The position numbers were made by a program, and so were the translations under genes. A stretch of 64,000 nt of DNA, taken from contig JBHGNT010000006.1 of assembly GCA_043228905.1 (NCBI GenBank), positions 124,001-188,000 on the forward strand, written 5' to 3'. This DNA comes from Azolla caroliniana (taxonomy: Eukaryota > Polypodiophyta). The notes below the pieces were generated by a model, which did no database searches, was not told the DNA's origin, and saw only the letters and a program-made list of their open reading frames with translations. Shown piece after piece: positions 52,760 through 63,885 of this stretch (positions are counted from its first letter, which is position 1; each line of letters opens with the position of its first letter).

Positions 52760-53677
52760 TAGCGTTGTTAGCTTCGATTCGCATGTTTGAACACAAAAAT
52801 CCGATATCACACGAGCCAGGTATGAACATTTTAATTTACCTACTAGCTCTTCTCAACTCAATCCTCAAATTTGGTAATTTCGTCATGTCTCTCGACCTGA
52901 GTTTCAAAATCTTGATTTTTTAATTTCATATCATAGCTAGCGTTGTTAGCTTCGATTCGCATGTTTGTACACAAAAATCTGATATCACACGAGCCAGGTA
53001 TGAACATTTTTATTTACCTACGAGCTCTTCTCAACTCACTCCTCAAATTTGGTAATTTCGTCATGTCTCTCGACCTGAGTTTCAAAATCTTGATTTTTTA
53101 ATTCCATATCATAGCTAGCGTTGTTAGCTTCGATTTGCATGTTTGAACACAAAAATCTGATATCACACGAGCCAGGTATGAACATTTTAATTTACTCAAG
53201 CGCTCCTCTCAACTCACTCCTCAAATTTGGTAATTAAGTCATGTCTCTGGACCTGAGTTTCAAAATCTTGATTTTTTAATTCCATATGATAGCTAGCGTT
53301 GTTAGCTTCGATTCGCATGTTTGAACACAAAAATCCGATATCACACGAGCCAGGTATGAACATTTTAATTTACCTACTAGCTCTTCTCAACTGAGTTCTC
53401 AAATTTGGTAATTTCGTCATGTCTCTCGACCTGAGTTTCAGAATCTTGATTTTTTTATTCCATATCATAGCTAGCGTTGTTAGCTTCGATTCGCATGTTT
53501 GTACACAAAAATCCGATATCACACGAGCCAGGTATGAACAGTTTAATTTACCTACTAGCTCTTCTCAACTCACTCCTCAAATTTGGTAATTTCGTCATGT
53601 CTCTCGACCTGAGTTTCAGAATCTTGATTTTTAATTCCATATCATAGCTAGCGTTGTTAGCTTCGATTCGCATGTTT
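52760..53677 (+). repeat. Segment F2, copy of 50090-51008
   Basis: Second copy of the 0.9 kb segment. Its T-tract at 53628-53632 has five T instead of six. Its right end overlaps the start of a returning 12-mer fragment, so the join between these two sources lies near 53650-53677. Confidence 0.82.
53628..53632 (+). other. Second 1-bp deletion in the T-tract
   Basis: Five T replace six before AATTCC. The grid shifts by one base from here on; the partner monomer in F1 (near 50958) has six T. It is either a real slippage event or a homopolymer error. Confidence 0.85.
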
Positions 53678-54805
53678 GTACACAAAAATCCGATATCACA
53701 CGAGCCAGGTATGAACATTTTAATTTACTTAAGGGCTCCTCTCAACTCACTCCTCAAATTTGGTAATTACGTCATGTCTCTCGACCTGAGTTTCAAAATC
53801 TTGATTTTTTAATTCTATATGATAGCTAGCGTTGTTAGCTTCGATTCGCATGTTTGAACACAAAAATCCGATATCACACGAGCCAGGTATGAACATTTTA
53901 ATTTACCTACTAGCTCTTCTCAACTCAATCCTCAAATTTGGTAATTTCGTCATGTCTCTCGACCTGAGTTTCAAAATCTTGATTTTTTAATTCCATATCA
54001 TAGCTAGCGTTGTTAGCTTCGATTCGCATGTTTGTACACAAAAATCTGATATCACACGAGCCAGGTATGAACATTTTTATTTACCTACTAGCTCTTCTCA
54101 ACTCACTCCTCAAATTTGGTAATTACGTCATGTCTCTCGAGCTGATTTTCAAAATCTTGATTTTTTAATTCTATATGATAGCAAGCATTGTTAGCTTCCA
54201 TTCGCATGTTTGAATACAAAAATCCGATATCACACGAGCTAGGTATGAACATTTTAATTTACTCAAGGACTCCTCTCAACTGACTCCTCAAATTTGGTAA
54301 TTTCGTCATGTCTCTCGACCTGAGTTTCAGAATCTTGATTTTTTAATTCCATATCATAGCTAGCGTTGTTAGCTTCGATTCGCATGTTTGAATATAAAAA
54401 TCCGATGTCACACGAGCCAGGTATGAACATTTTAATTTACCTACTAGCTCTTCTCAACTCACTCCTCAAATTTGGTAATTTTGTCATGTCTCTCGACCTG
54501 AGTTTCAGAATTTTGATTTTTTAATTCCATATCATAGCTAGCGTTGTTAGCTTCGATTTGCATGTTTGAATATAAAAATCCGATGTCACACGAGCCAGGT
54601 ATGAACATTTTAATTTACCTACTAGCACTTCTCAACTCAGTTCTCATATTTGGTAATTTCGTCATGTCTCTCGACCTGAGTTTCAAAATCTTGATTTTTT
54701 AATTCTATATGATAGCTAGCGTTGTTAGCTTCGATTCGCATGTTTGAACATAAAAATCCGATATCACACGAGCCAGGTATGAACATTTTTATTTACCTAC
54801 TAGCT
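53650..54805 (+). repeat. Third, shorter 12-mer fragment
   Basis: Matches about 47421-48575 at 35 monomers minus one base. It shares GCAAGCATTG (54181), GAGCTAGG (about 54236), AGAATTTTGATT (about 54507), ACTAGCACTT (about 54623) and CTCATATTTGG, but has AATTCC where the other copies have AACTCC. It ends where a CTCAATCC/CCTTAG monomer replaces the expected GAGTTCTC monomer. Confidence 0.83.
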
Positions 54806-55053
54806 CTTCTCAACTCAATCCTCAAATTTGGTAATTTCGTCATGTCTCTCGACCTTAGTTTCAAAATCTTGATTTTTTAATTCCATATCATAGCTAACGT
54901 TGTTAGCTTCGATTCGCATGTTTGAACACAAATATCCGATATCACACGAGCCAGGTATGAACATTTTAATTTACTCAAGGGCTCCTCTCAACTCACTCCT
55001 GAAATTTGGTAATTACGTCATGTCTCTCGACCTGAGTTTCAAAATCTTGATTT

Positions 55054-56416
55054 TTTAATTCTATATGATAGCTAGCGTTGTTAGCTTCGATTCGCATGTT
55101 TGAACACAAAAATCCGATATCACACGAGCCAGGTATGAACATTTTAATTTACCTACTAGCTCTTCTCAACTCAATCCTCAAATTTGGTAATTTCTTCATG
55201 TCTCTCGACCTGAGTTTCAAAATCTTGATTTTTTAATTCTATATCATAGCTAGCGTTGCTAGCTTCGATTCGCATGTTTGTACACAAAAATCCGATATCA
55301 CAGGAGCCAGGTATGAACATTTTTATTTACTCAAGGGCTCCTCTCAACTCACTCCTCAAATTTGGTAATTACGTCATGTCTCTCGACCTGAGTTTCAAAA
55401 TCTTGATTTTTTAATTTCATATCATAGCTAGCGTTGTTAGCTTCGATTTGCATGTTTGAACACAAAAATCCGATATCACACGAGCCAGGTATGAACATTT
55501 TAATTTACTCAAGCGCTCCTCTCAACTCACTCCTCAAATTTGGTAATTACGTCATGTCTCTGGACCTGAGTTTCAAAATCTTGATTTTTTAATTCCATAT
55601 GATAGCTAGCGTTGTTAGCTTCGATTCGCATGTTTGAACACAAAAATCCGATATCACACGAGCCAGGTATGAACATTTTAAGTTACCTACTAGCTCTTCT
55701 CAACTGAGTTCTCAAATTTGGTAATTTCGTCATGTCTCTCGACCTGAGTTTCAAAATCTTGATTTATTAATTCTATATGATAGCTAGCGTTGTTAGCTTC
55801 GATTCGCATGTTTGAACATAAAAATCCGATATCACACGAGCCAGGTATGAACATTTTAATTTACCTACTAGCTCTTCTCAACTGAATGCTCAAATTTGGT
55901 AATTTCGTCATGTCTCTCGACCTTAGTTTCAAAATCTTGATTTTTTAATTCCATATCATAGATAGCGTTGTTAGCTTCGATTCGCATGTTTGAACACAAA
56001 TATCCGATATCACACGAGCCAGGTATGAACATTTTAATTTACTCAAGGGCTCCTCTCAACTCACTCCTGAAATTTGGTAATTACGTCATGTCTCTCGACC
56101 TGAGTTTCAAAATCTTGATTTTTTAATTCTATATGATAGCTAGCGTTGTTAGCTTCGATTCGCATGTTTGAACACAAAAATCCGATATCACACGAGCCAG
56201 GTATGAACATTTTAATTTACCTACTAGCTCTTCTCAACTCAATCCTCAAATTTGGTAATTTCGTCATGTCTCTCGGCCTGAGTTTCAAAATCTTGATTTT
56301 TTAATTCCATATCATAGCTAGCGTTGTTAGCTTCGATTTGCATGTTTGTACACAAAAATCCAATATCACACGAGCCAGGTATGAACATTTTTATTTACCT
56401 ACTAGCTCTTCTCAAC
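55054..56416 (+). repeat. Fourth, partial copy of the 25-mer right end
   Basis: Matches 34763-36125 in A and 45799-47161 in C. Shares TTTCTTCATG, TTTCATATC, CTGGACC, TTTTAAGTTACC (55682), CCTTAG and CTCGGCC. It has the block A form at the two bases that mark B and C, and lacks TATATAATAG and CAAAAACTTG, so it looks closer to the ancestral state. Private changes: GTTGCTAGC (55256), GATTTATTAATT (about 55761) and CATAGATAGC (about 55968). Confidence 0.82.
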
Positions 56417-57496
56417 TCAATCCTCAAATTTGGTAATTTCGTCATGTCTCTCGACCTGAGTTTCAAAATCTTGATTTTTTAATTCCATATCATAGCTAGC
56501 GTTGTTAGCTTCGATTCGCATGTTTGTACACAAAAATCCGATATCACACGAGCCAGGTATGAACATTTTAATTTACCCAAGGGCTCCTCTCAACTCACTC
56601 CTGAAATTTGGTAATTTCGTCATGTCTCTCGACCTGAGTTTCAAAATCTTGATTTTTTAATTCTATATGATAGCTAGCGTTGTTAGCTTCGATTCGCATG
56701 TTTGAACACAAAAATCCGATATCACACGAGCCAAGTATGAACATTTTAATTTACCTACTAGCTCTTCTCAACTCAATCCTCAAATTTGGTAATTTCGTCA
56801 TGTCTCTCGACCTGAGTTTCAAAATCTTGATTTTTTAATTCCATATCATAGCTAGCGTTGTTAGCTTCGATTCGCATGTTTGTACACAAAAATCTGATAT
56901 CACACGAGCCAGGTATGAACATTTTTATTTACCTACTAGCTCTTCTCAACTCACTCCTCAAATTTGGTAATTACGTCATGTCTCTCGAGCTGAGTTTCAA
57001 AATCTTCATTTTTTAATTCTATATGATAGCTAGCATTGTTAGCTTCGATTCGCATGTTTGAACACAAAAATCCAATAGCACACGAGCCAGGTATGAACAT
57101 TTTAATTTACTCAAGGACTCCTCTCAACTGACTCCTCAAATTTGGTAATTTCGTCATGTCTCTCGACCTGAGTTTCAGAATCTTGATTTTTTAATTCCAT
57201 ATCATAGCTAGCGTTGTTAGCTTCGATTCGCATGTTTGAATATAAAAATCCGATGTCACACGAGCCAGGTATGAACATTTTAATTTACCTACTAGCTCTT
57301 CTCAACTCAGTTCTCAAATTTGGTAATTTCGTCATGTCTCTCGACCTGAGTTTCAAAATCTTGATTTTTTAATTCTATATGATAGCTAGCGTTGTTAGCT
57401 TCGATTCGCATGTTTGAACACAAAAATCCGATATCACACGAGCCAGGTATGAACATTTTTATTTACCTACTAGCTCTTCTCAACTCAATGCTCAAA
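56417..57496 (+). repeat. Mixed monomers before segment E1
   Basis: About six monomers, with private variants TTACCCAAGGGC near 56574, GAGCCAAGTATG near 56729 and CAATAGCACACG near 57072. The CTTCATTTTT and CGAGCTGAG monomer type that dominates the right end appears near 57000. No gene is seen. Confidence 0.78.
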
Positions 57497-59372
57497 TTTG
57501 GTAATTTTGTCATGTCTCTCGACCTGAGTTTCAAAATCTTGATTTTTTAATTCCATATCATAGCTAACGTTGTTAGCTTCGATTCGCATGTTTGTACACA
57601 AAAATCCGATATCACAGGAGCCAGGTATGAACATTTGAATTTACCTACTAGCTCTTCTCATCTCAATCCTCAAATTTGGTAATTTCGTCATGTCTCTCGA
57701 CCTGAGTTTCAAAATCTTGATTTTTTAATTCCATATCATAGCTAGCGTTGTTAGCTTCGATTTGCATGTTTGTACACAAAAATCCAATATCACACGAGCC
57801 AGGTATGAACATTTTTATTTACCTACTAGCTCTTCTCAACTCACTCCTCAAATTTGGTAATTACGTCATGTCTCTCGAGCTGAGTTTCAAAATCTTCATT
57901 TTTTAATTCTATATGATAGCTAGCATTGTTAGCTTCGATTCGCATGTTTGAACACAAAAATCCAATATCACACGAGCCAGGTATGAACATTTTAATTTAC
58001 CTACTAGCTCTTCTCAACTCACTCCTCAAATTTGGTAATTTCGTCATGTCTCTCGACCTGAGTTTCAGAATCTTGATTTTTTAATTCCATATCATAGCTA
58101 GCGTTGTTAGCTTCGATTCGCATGTTTGTACTCAAAAATCCGATGTCACACGAGCCAGGTATGAACATTTTTATTTACCTACTAGCTCTTCTCAACTCAA
58201 TCCTCAAATTTGGTAATTTCGTCATGTCTCTCGACCTGAGTTTCAAAATCTTGATTTTTTAATTCTATATGATAGCTAGCGTTGTTAGCTTCGATTCGCA
58301 TGTTTGAACACAAAAATCCGATATCACACGAGCCAGGTATGAACATTTTAATTTACCTACTAGCTCTTCTCAACACAATCCTCAAATTTTGTAATTTCGT
58401 CATGTCTCTCGACCTGAGTTTCAAAATCTTGATTTTTTAATTCCATATCATAGCTAGCGTTGTTAGCTTCGATTCGCATGTTTGAACATAAAAATCCGAT
58501 ATCACACGAGCCAGGTATGAACATTTTTATCTACCTACTAGCTCTTCTCAACTCAATGCTCAAATTTGGTAATTTCGTCATGTCTCTCGACCTTAGTTTC
58601 AAAATCTTGATTTTTTAATTCCATATCATAGCTAGCGTTGTTAGCTTCGATTCGCATGTTTGAACACAAATATCCGATATCACACGAGCCAGGTATGAAC
58701 ATTTTAATTTACTCAAGGGCTCCTCTCAACTCACTCCTGAAATTTGGTAATTACGTCATGTCTCTCGACCTGAGTTTCAAAATCTTGATTTTTTAATTCT
58801 ATATGATAGCTAGCGTTGTTAGCTTCGATTCGCATGTTTGTACTCAAAAATCCGATGTCACACGAGCCAGGTATGAACATTTTTATTTACCTACTAGCTC
58901 TTCTCAACTCAATCCTCAAATTTGGTAATTTCGTCATGTCTCTCGACCTGAGTTTCAAAATCTTGATTTTTTAATTCTATATGATAGCTAGCGTTGTTAG
59001 CTTCGATTCGCATGTTTGAACACAAAAATCCGATATCACACGAGCCAGGTATGAACATTTTAATTTACCTACTAGCTCTTCTCAACTCAATCCTCAAATT
59101 TTGTAATTTCGTCATGTCTCTCGACCTGAGTTTCAAAATCTTGATTTTTTAATTCCATATCATAGCTAGCGTTGTTAGCTTCGATTCGCATGTTTGAACA
59201 TAAAAATCCGATATCACACGAGCCAGGTATGAACATTTTTATTTACCTACTAGCTCTTCTCAACTGAATGCTCAAATTTGGTAATTTCGTCATGTCTCTC
59301 GACCTTAGTTTCAAAATCTTGATTTTTTAATTCCATATCATAGCTAGCGTTGTTAGCTTCGATTCGCATGTT
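57497..59372 (+). repeat. Segment E1, duplicated 17 monomers downstream
   Basis: Matches 60523-62398 at 3,026 bp. Shared: TAGCTAACGTTG (57561), CAGGAGCC with ACATTTGAATTT and TCTCATCTC (about 57637), CTTCATTTTT (about 57894), TGTACTCAAAAATCC, CAAATTTTGTAATT (about 58384) and TTTATCTACC (58531). Differences include TTTCG/CCATATC here against TTACG/CTATATG in E2 near 57680, and CAACACAATCC here near 58372. Inside E1, about 58100-58500 is echoed by 58840-59220, about 4 monomers on. Confidence 0.85.
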
Positions 59373-60522
59373 TGAATATAAAAATCCGATGTCACACGAG
59401 CCAGGTATGAACATTTTAATTTACCTACTAGCTCTTCTCAACTCACTCCTCAAATTTGGTAATTTTGTCATGTCTCTCGACCTGAGTTTCAGAATCTTGA
59501 TTTTTTAATTCCATATCATAGCTAGCGTTGTTAGCTTCGATTGGCATGTTTGAATATAAAAATCCGATGTCACACGAGCCAGGTATGAACATTTTAATTT
59601 ACCTACTAGCTCTTCTCAACTCAGTTCTCATATTTGGTAATTTCGTCATGTCTCTCGACCTGAGTTTCAAAATCTTGATTTTTTAATTCTATATGATAGC
59701 TAGCGTTGTTAGCTTCGATTCGCATGTTTGTACTCAAAAATCCGATGTCACACGAGCCAGGTATGAACATTTTTATTTACCTACTAGCTCTTCTCAACTC
59801 ACTCCTCAAATTTGGTAATTTCGTCATGTCTCTCGACCTGAGTTTCAGAATCTTGATTTTTTAATTCCATATCATAGCTAGCGTTGTTAGCTTCGATTCG
59901 CATGTTTGTACTCAAAAATCCGATGTCACACGAGCCAGGTATGAACATTTTTATTTACCTACTAGCTCTTCTCAACTCAATCCTCAAATTTGGTAATTTC
60001 GTCATGTCTCTCGACCTGAGTTTCAAAATCTTGATTTTTTAATTCTATATGATAGCTAGCGTTGTTAGCTTCGATTCGCATGTTTGAACACAAAAATCCG
60101 ATATCACACGAGCCAGGTATGAACATTTTTATTTACCTACTAGCTCTTCTCAACTGAATGCTCAAATTTGGTAATTTCGTCATGTCTCTCGACCTTAGTT
60201 TCAAAATCTTGATTTTTTAATTCCATATCATAGCTAGCGTTGTTAGCTTCGATTCGCATGTTTGAATATAAAAATCCGATGTCACACGAGCCAGGTATGA
60301 ACATTTTAATTTACCTACTAGCTCTTCTCAACTCACTCCTCAAATTTGGTAATTTTGTCATGTCTCTCGACCTTAGTTTCAAAATCTTGATTTTTTAATT
60401 CCATATCATAGCTAGCGTTGTTAGCTTCGATTCGCATGTTTGAACACAAATATCCGATATCACACGAGCCAGGTATGAACATTTTAATTTACTCAAGGGC
60501 TCCTCTCAACTCACTCCTGAAA
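59373..60522 (+). repeat. Mixed monomers between E1 and E2
   Basis: About 6.5 monomers including GAATATAAAAATCC, TGTACTCAAAAATCC and CCTTAGTTTC types, with a private CGATTGGCATG near 59539. The run CCTTAG, GAATATAAAA, AATTTTGTC near 59300-59470 recurs at about 60190-60360 (5 monomers). No gene is seen. Confidence 0.78.
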
Positions 60523-62398
60523 TTTGGTAATTTTGTCATGTCTATCGACCTGAGTTTCAAAATCTTGATTTTTTAATTCCATATCATAGCTAACGTTGTT
60601 AGCTTCGATTCGCATGTTTGTACACAAAAATCCGATATCACAGGAGCCAGGTATGAACATTTGAATTTACCTACTAGCTCTTCTCATCTCAATCCTCAAA
60701 TTTGGTAATTACGTCATGTCTCTCGACCTGAGTTTCAAAATCTTGATTTTTTAATTCTATATGATAGCTAGCGTTGTTAGCTTCGATTTGCATGTTTGTA
60801 CACAAAAATCCAATATCACACGAGCCAGGTATGAACATTTTTATTTACCTACTAGCTCTTCTCAACTCACTCCTCAAATTTGGTAATTACGTCATGTCTC
60901 TCGAGCTGAGTTTCAAAATCTTCATTTTTTAATTCTATATGATAGCTAGCATTGTTAGCTTCGATTCGCATGTTTGAACACAAAAATCCAATATCACACG
61001 AGCCAGGTATGAACATTTTAATTTACCTACTAGCTCTTCTCAACTCACTCCTCAAATTTGGTAATTTCGTCATGTCTCTCGACCTGAGTTTCAGAATCTT
61101 GATTTTTTAATTCCATATCATAGCTAGCGTTGTTAGCTTCGATTCGCATGTTTGTACTCAAAAATCCGATGTCACACGAGCCAGGTATGAACATTTTTAT
61201 TTACCTACTAGCTCTTCTCAACTCAATCCTCAAATTTGGTAATTTCGTCATGTCTCTCGACCTGAGTTTCAAAATCTTGATTTTTTAATTCTATATGATA
61301 GCTAGCGTTGTTAGCTTCGATTCGCATGTTTGAACACAAAAATCCGATATCACACGAGCCAGGTATGAACATTTTAATTTACCTACTAGCTCTTCTCAAC
61401 TCAATCCTCAAATTTTGTAATTTCGTCATGTCTCTCGACCTGAGTTTCAAAATCTTGATTTTTTAATTCCATATCATAGCTAGCGTTGTTAGCTTCGATT
61501 CGCATGTTTGAACATAAAAATCCGATATCACACGAGCCAGGTATGAACATTTTTATCTACCTACTAGCTCTTCTCAACTCAATGCTCAAATTTGGTAATT
61601 TCGTCATGTCTCTCGACCTTAGTTTCAAAATCTTGATTTTTTAATTCCATATCATAGCTAGCGTTGTTAGCTTCGATTCGCATGTTTGAACACAAATATC
61701 CGATATCACACGAGCCAGGTATGAACATTTTAATTTACTCAAGGGCTCCTCTCAACTCACTCCTGAAATTTGGTAATTACGTCATGTCTCTCGACCTGAG
61801 TTTCAAAATCTTGATTTTTTAATTCTATATGATAGCTAGCGTTGTTAGCTTCGATTCGCATGTTTGTACTCAAAAATCCGATGTCACACGAGCCAGGTAT
61901 GAACATTTTTATTTACCTACTAGCTCTTCTCAACTCAATCCTCAAATTTGGTAATTTCGTCATGTCTCTCGACCTGAGTTTCAAAATCTTGATTTTTTAA
62001 TTCTATATGATAGCTAGCGTTGTTAGCTTCGATTCGCATGTTTGAACACAAAAATCCGATATCACACGAGCCAGGTATGAACATTTTAATTTACCTACTA
62101 GCTCTTCTCAACTCAATCCTCAAATTTGGTAATTTCGTCATGTCTCTCGACCTGAGTTTCAAAATCTTGATTTTTTAATTCCATATCATAGCTAGCGTTG
62201 TTAGCTTCGATTCGCATGTTTGAACATAAAAATCCGATATCACACGAGCCAGGTATGAACATTTTTATTTACCTACTAGCTCTTCTCAACTGAATGCTCA
62301 AATTTGGTAATTTCGTCATGTCTCTCGACCTTAGTTTCAAAATCTTGATTTTTTAATTCCATATCATAGCTAGCGTTGTTAGCTTCGATTCGCATGTT
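60523..62398 (+). repeat. Segment E2, copy of 57497-59372
   Basis: Second copy of the 1.88 kb segment. Private change TGTCTATCGACC near 60540. It has TTTGGTAATT near 62125 where E1 has TTTTGTAATT. The shared rare markers TTTGAATTTACC (about 60661) and TTTATCTACC (61557) lie at exactly 3,026 bp from their E1 partners. Confidence 0.85.
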
Positions 62399-63885
62399 TG
62401 AACACAAATATCCGATATCACACGAGCCAGGTATGAACATTTTAATTTACTCAAGGGCTCCTCTCAACTCACTCCTGAAATTTGGTAATTACGTCATGTC
62501 TCTCGACCTGAGTTTCAAAATCTTGATTTTTTAATTCTATATGATAGCTAGCGTTGTTAGCTTCGATTCGCATGTTTGAACACAAAAATCCGATATCACA
62601 CGAGCCAGGTATGAACATTTTAATTTAGCTACTAGCTCTTCTCAACTCAATCCTCAAATTTGGTAATTTCGTCATGTCTCTCGGCCTGAGTTTCAAAATC
62701 TTGATTTTTTAATTCCATATCATAGCTAGCGTTGTTAGCTTCGATTTGCATGTTTGTACACAAAAATCCAATATCACACGAGCCAGGTATGAACATTTTT
62801 ATTTACCTACTAGCTCTTCTCAACTCACTCCTCAAATTTGGTAATTACGTCATGTCTCTCGAGCTGAGTTTCAAAATCTTCATTTTTTAATTCTATATGA
62901 TAGCTAGCATTGTTAGCTTCGATTCGCATGTTTGAACACAGAAATCCGATATCACACGAGCCAGGTATGAACATTTTAATTTACCTACTAGCTCTTCTCA
63001 ACTCACTCCTCAAATTTGGTAATTTCGTCATGTCTCTCGACCTGAGTTTCAAAATCTTGATTTTTTAATTCCATATCATAGCTAGCGTTGTTAGCTTCGA
63101 TTCGCATGTTTGAACATAAAAATCCGATATCACACGAGCCAGGTATGAACATTTTTATTTACCTACTAGCTCTTCTCAACTGAATGCTCAAATTTGGTAA
63201 TTTCGTCATGTCTCTCGACCTTAGTTTCAAAATCTTGATTTTTTAATTCCATATCATAGCTAGCGTTGTTAGCTTCGATTCGCATGTTTGAACACAAAAA
63301 TCCGATATCACACGAGCCAGGTATGAACATTTTAATTTACTCAAGGGCTCCTCTCAACTCACTCCTGAAATTTGGTAATTACGTCATGTCTCTCGACCTG
63401 AGTTTCAAAATCTTGATTTTTTAATTCTATATGATAGCTAGCGTTGTTAGCTTCGATTCGCATGTTTGAACACAAAAATCCGATATCACACGAACCAGGT
63501 ATGAACATTTTAATTTAGCTACTAGCTCTTCTCAACTCAATCCTCAAATTTGGTAATTTCGTCATGTCTCTCGGCCTGAGTTTCAAAATCTTGATTTTTT
63601 AATTCCATATCATAGCTAGCGTTGTTAGCTTCGATTGGCATGTTTGTACACAAAAATCCAATATCACACGAGCCAGGTATGAACATTTTTATTTACCTAC
63701 TAGCTCTTCTCAACTCACTCCTCAAATTTGGTAATTACGTCATGTCTCTCGAGCTGAGTTTCAAAATCTTCATTTTTTAATTCTATATGATAGCTAGCAT
63801 TGTTAGCTTCGATTCGCATGTTTGAACACAAAAATCCAATATCACACGAGCCAGGTATGAACATTTTAATTTACCTACTAGCTCT
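62122..63885 (+). repeat. 5-mer HOR (890 bp), two tandem copies, second truncated
   Basis: Copy 1 is about 62122-63011 and copy 2 about 63012-63885. Shared: TTTAGCTACTAGC (62621 and 63511), CTCGGCC, CCAATATCACACG, and the CGAGCTGAG/CTTCATTTTT monomer. Copy 2 differs by CACAAAAATCC for CACAAATATCC (about 63290), CGAACCAGG (about 63490), GATTGGCATG (about 63630) and AATCCAATATC (about 63833). Copy 2 stops at the out-of-register join at 63885. Confidence 0.87.
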
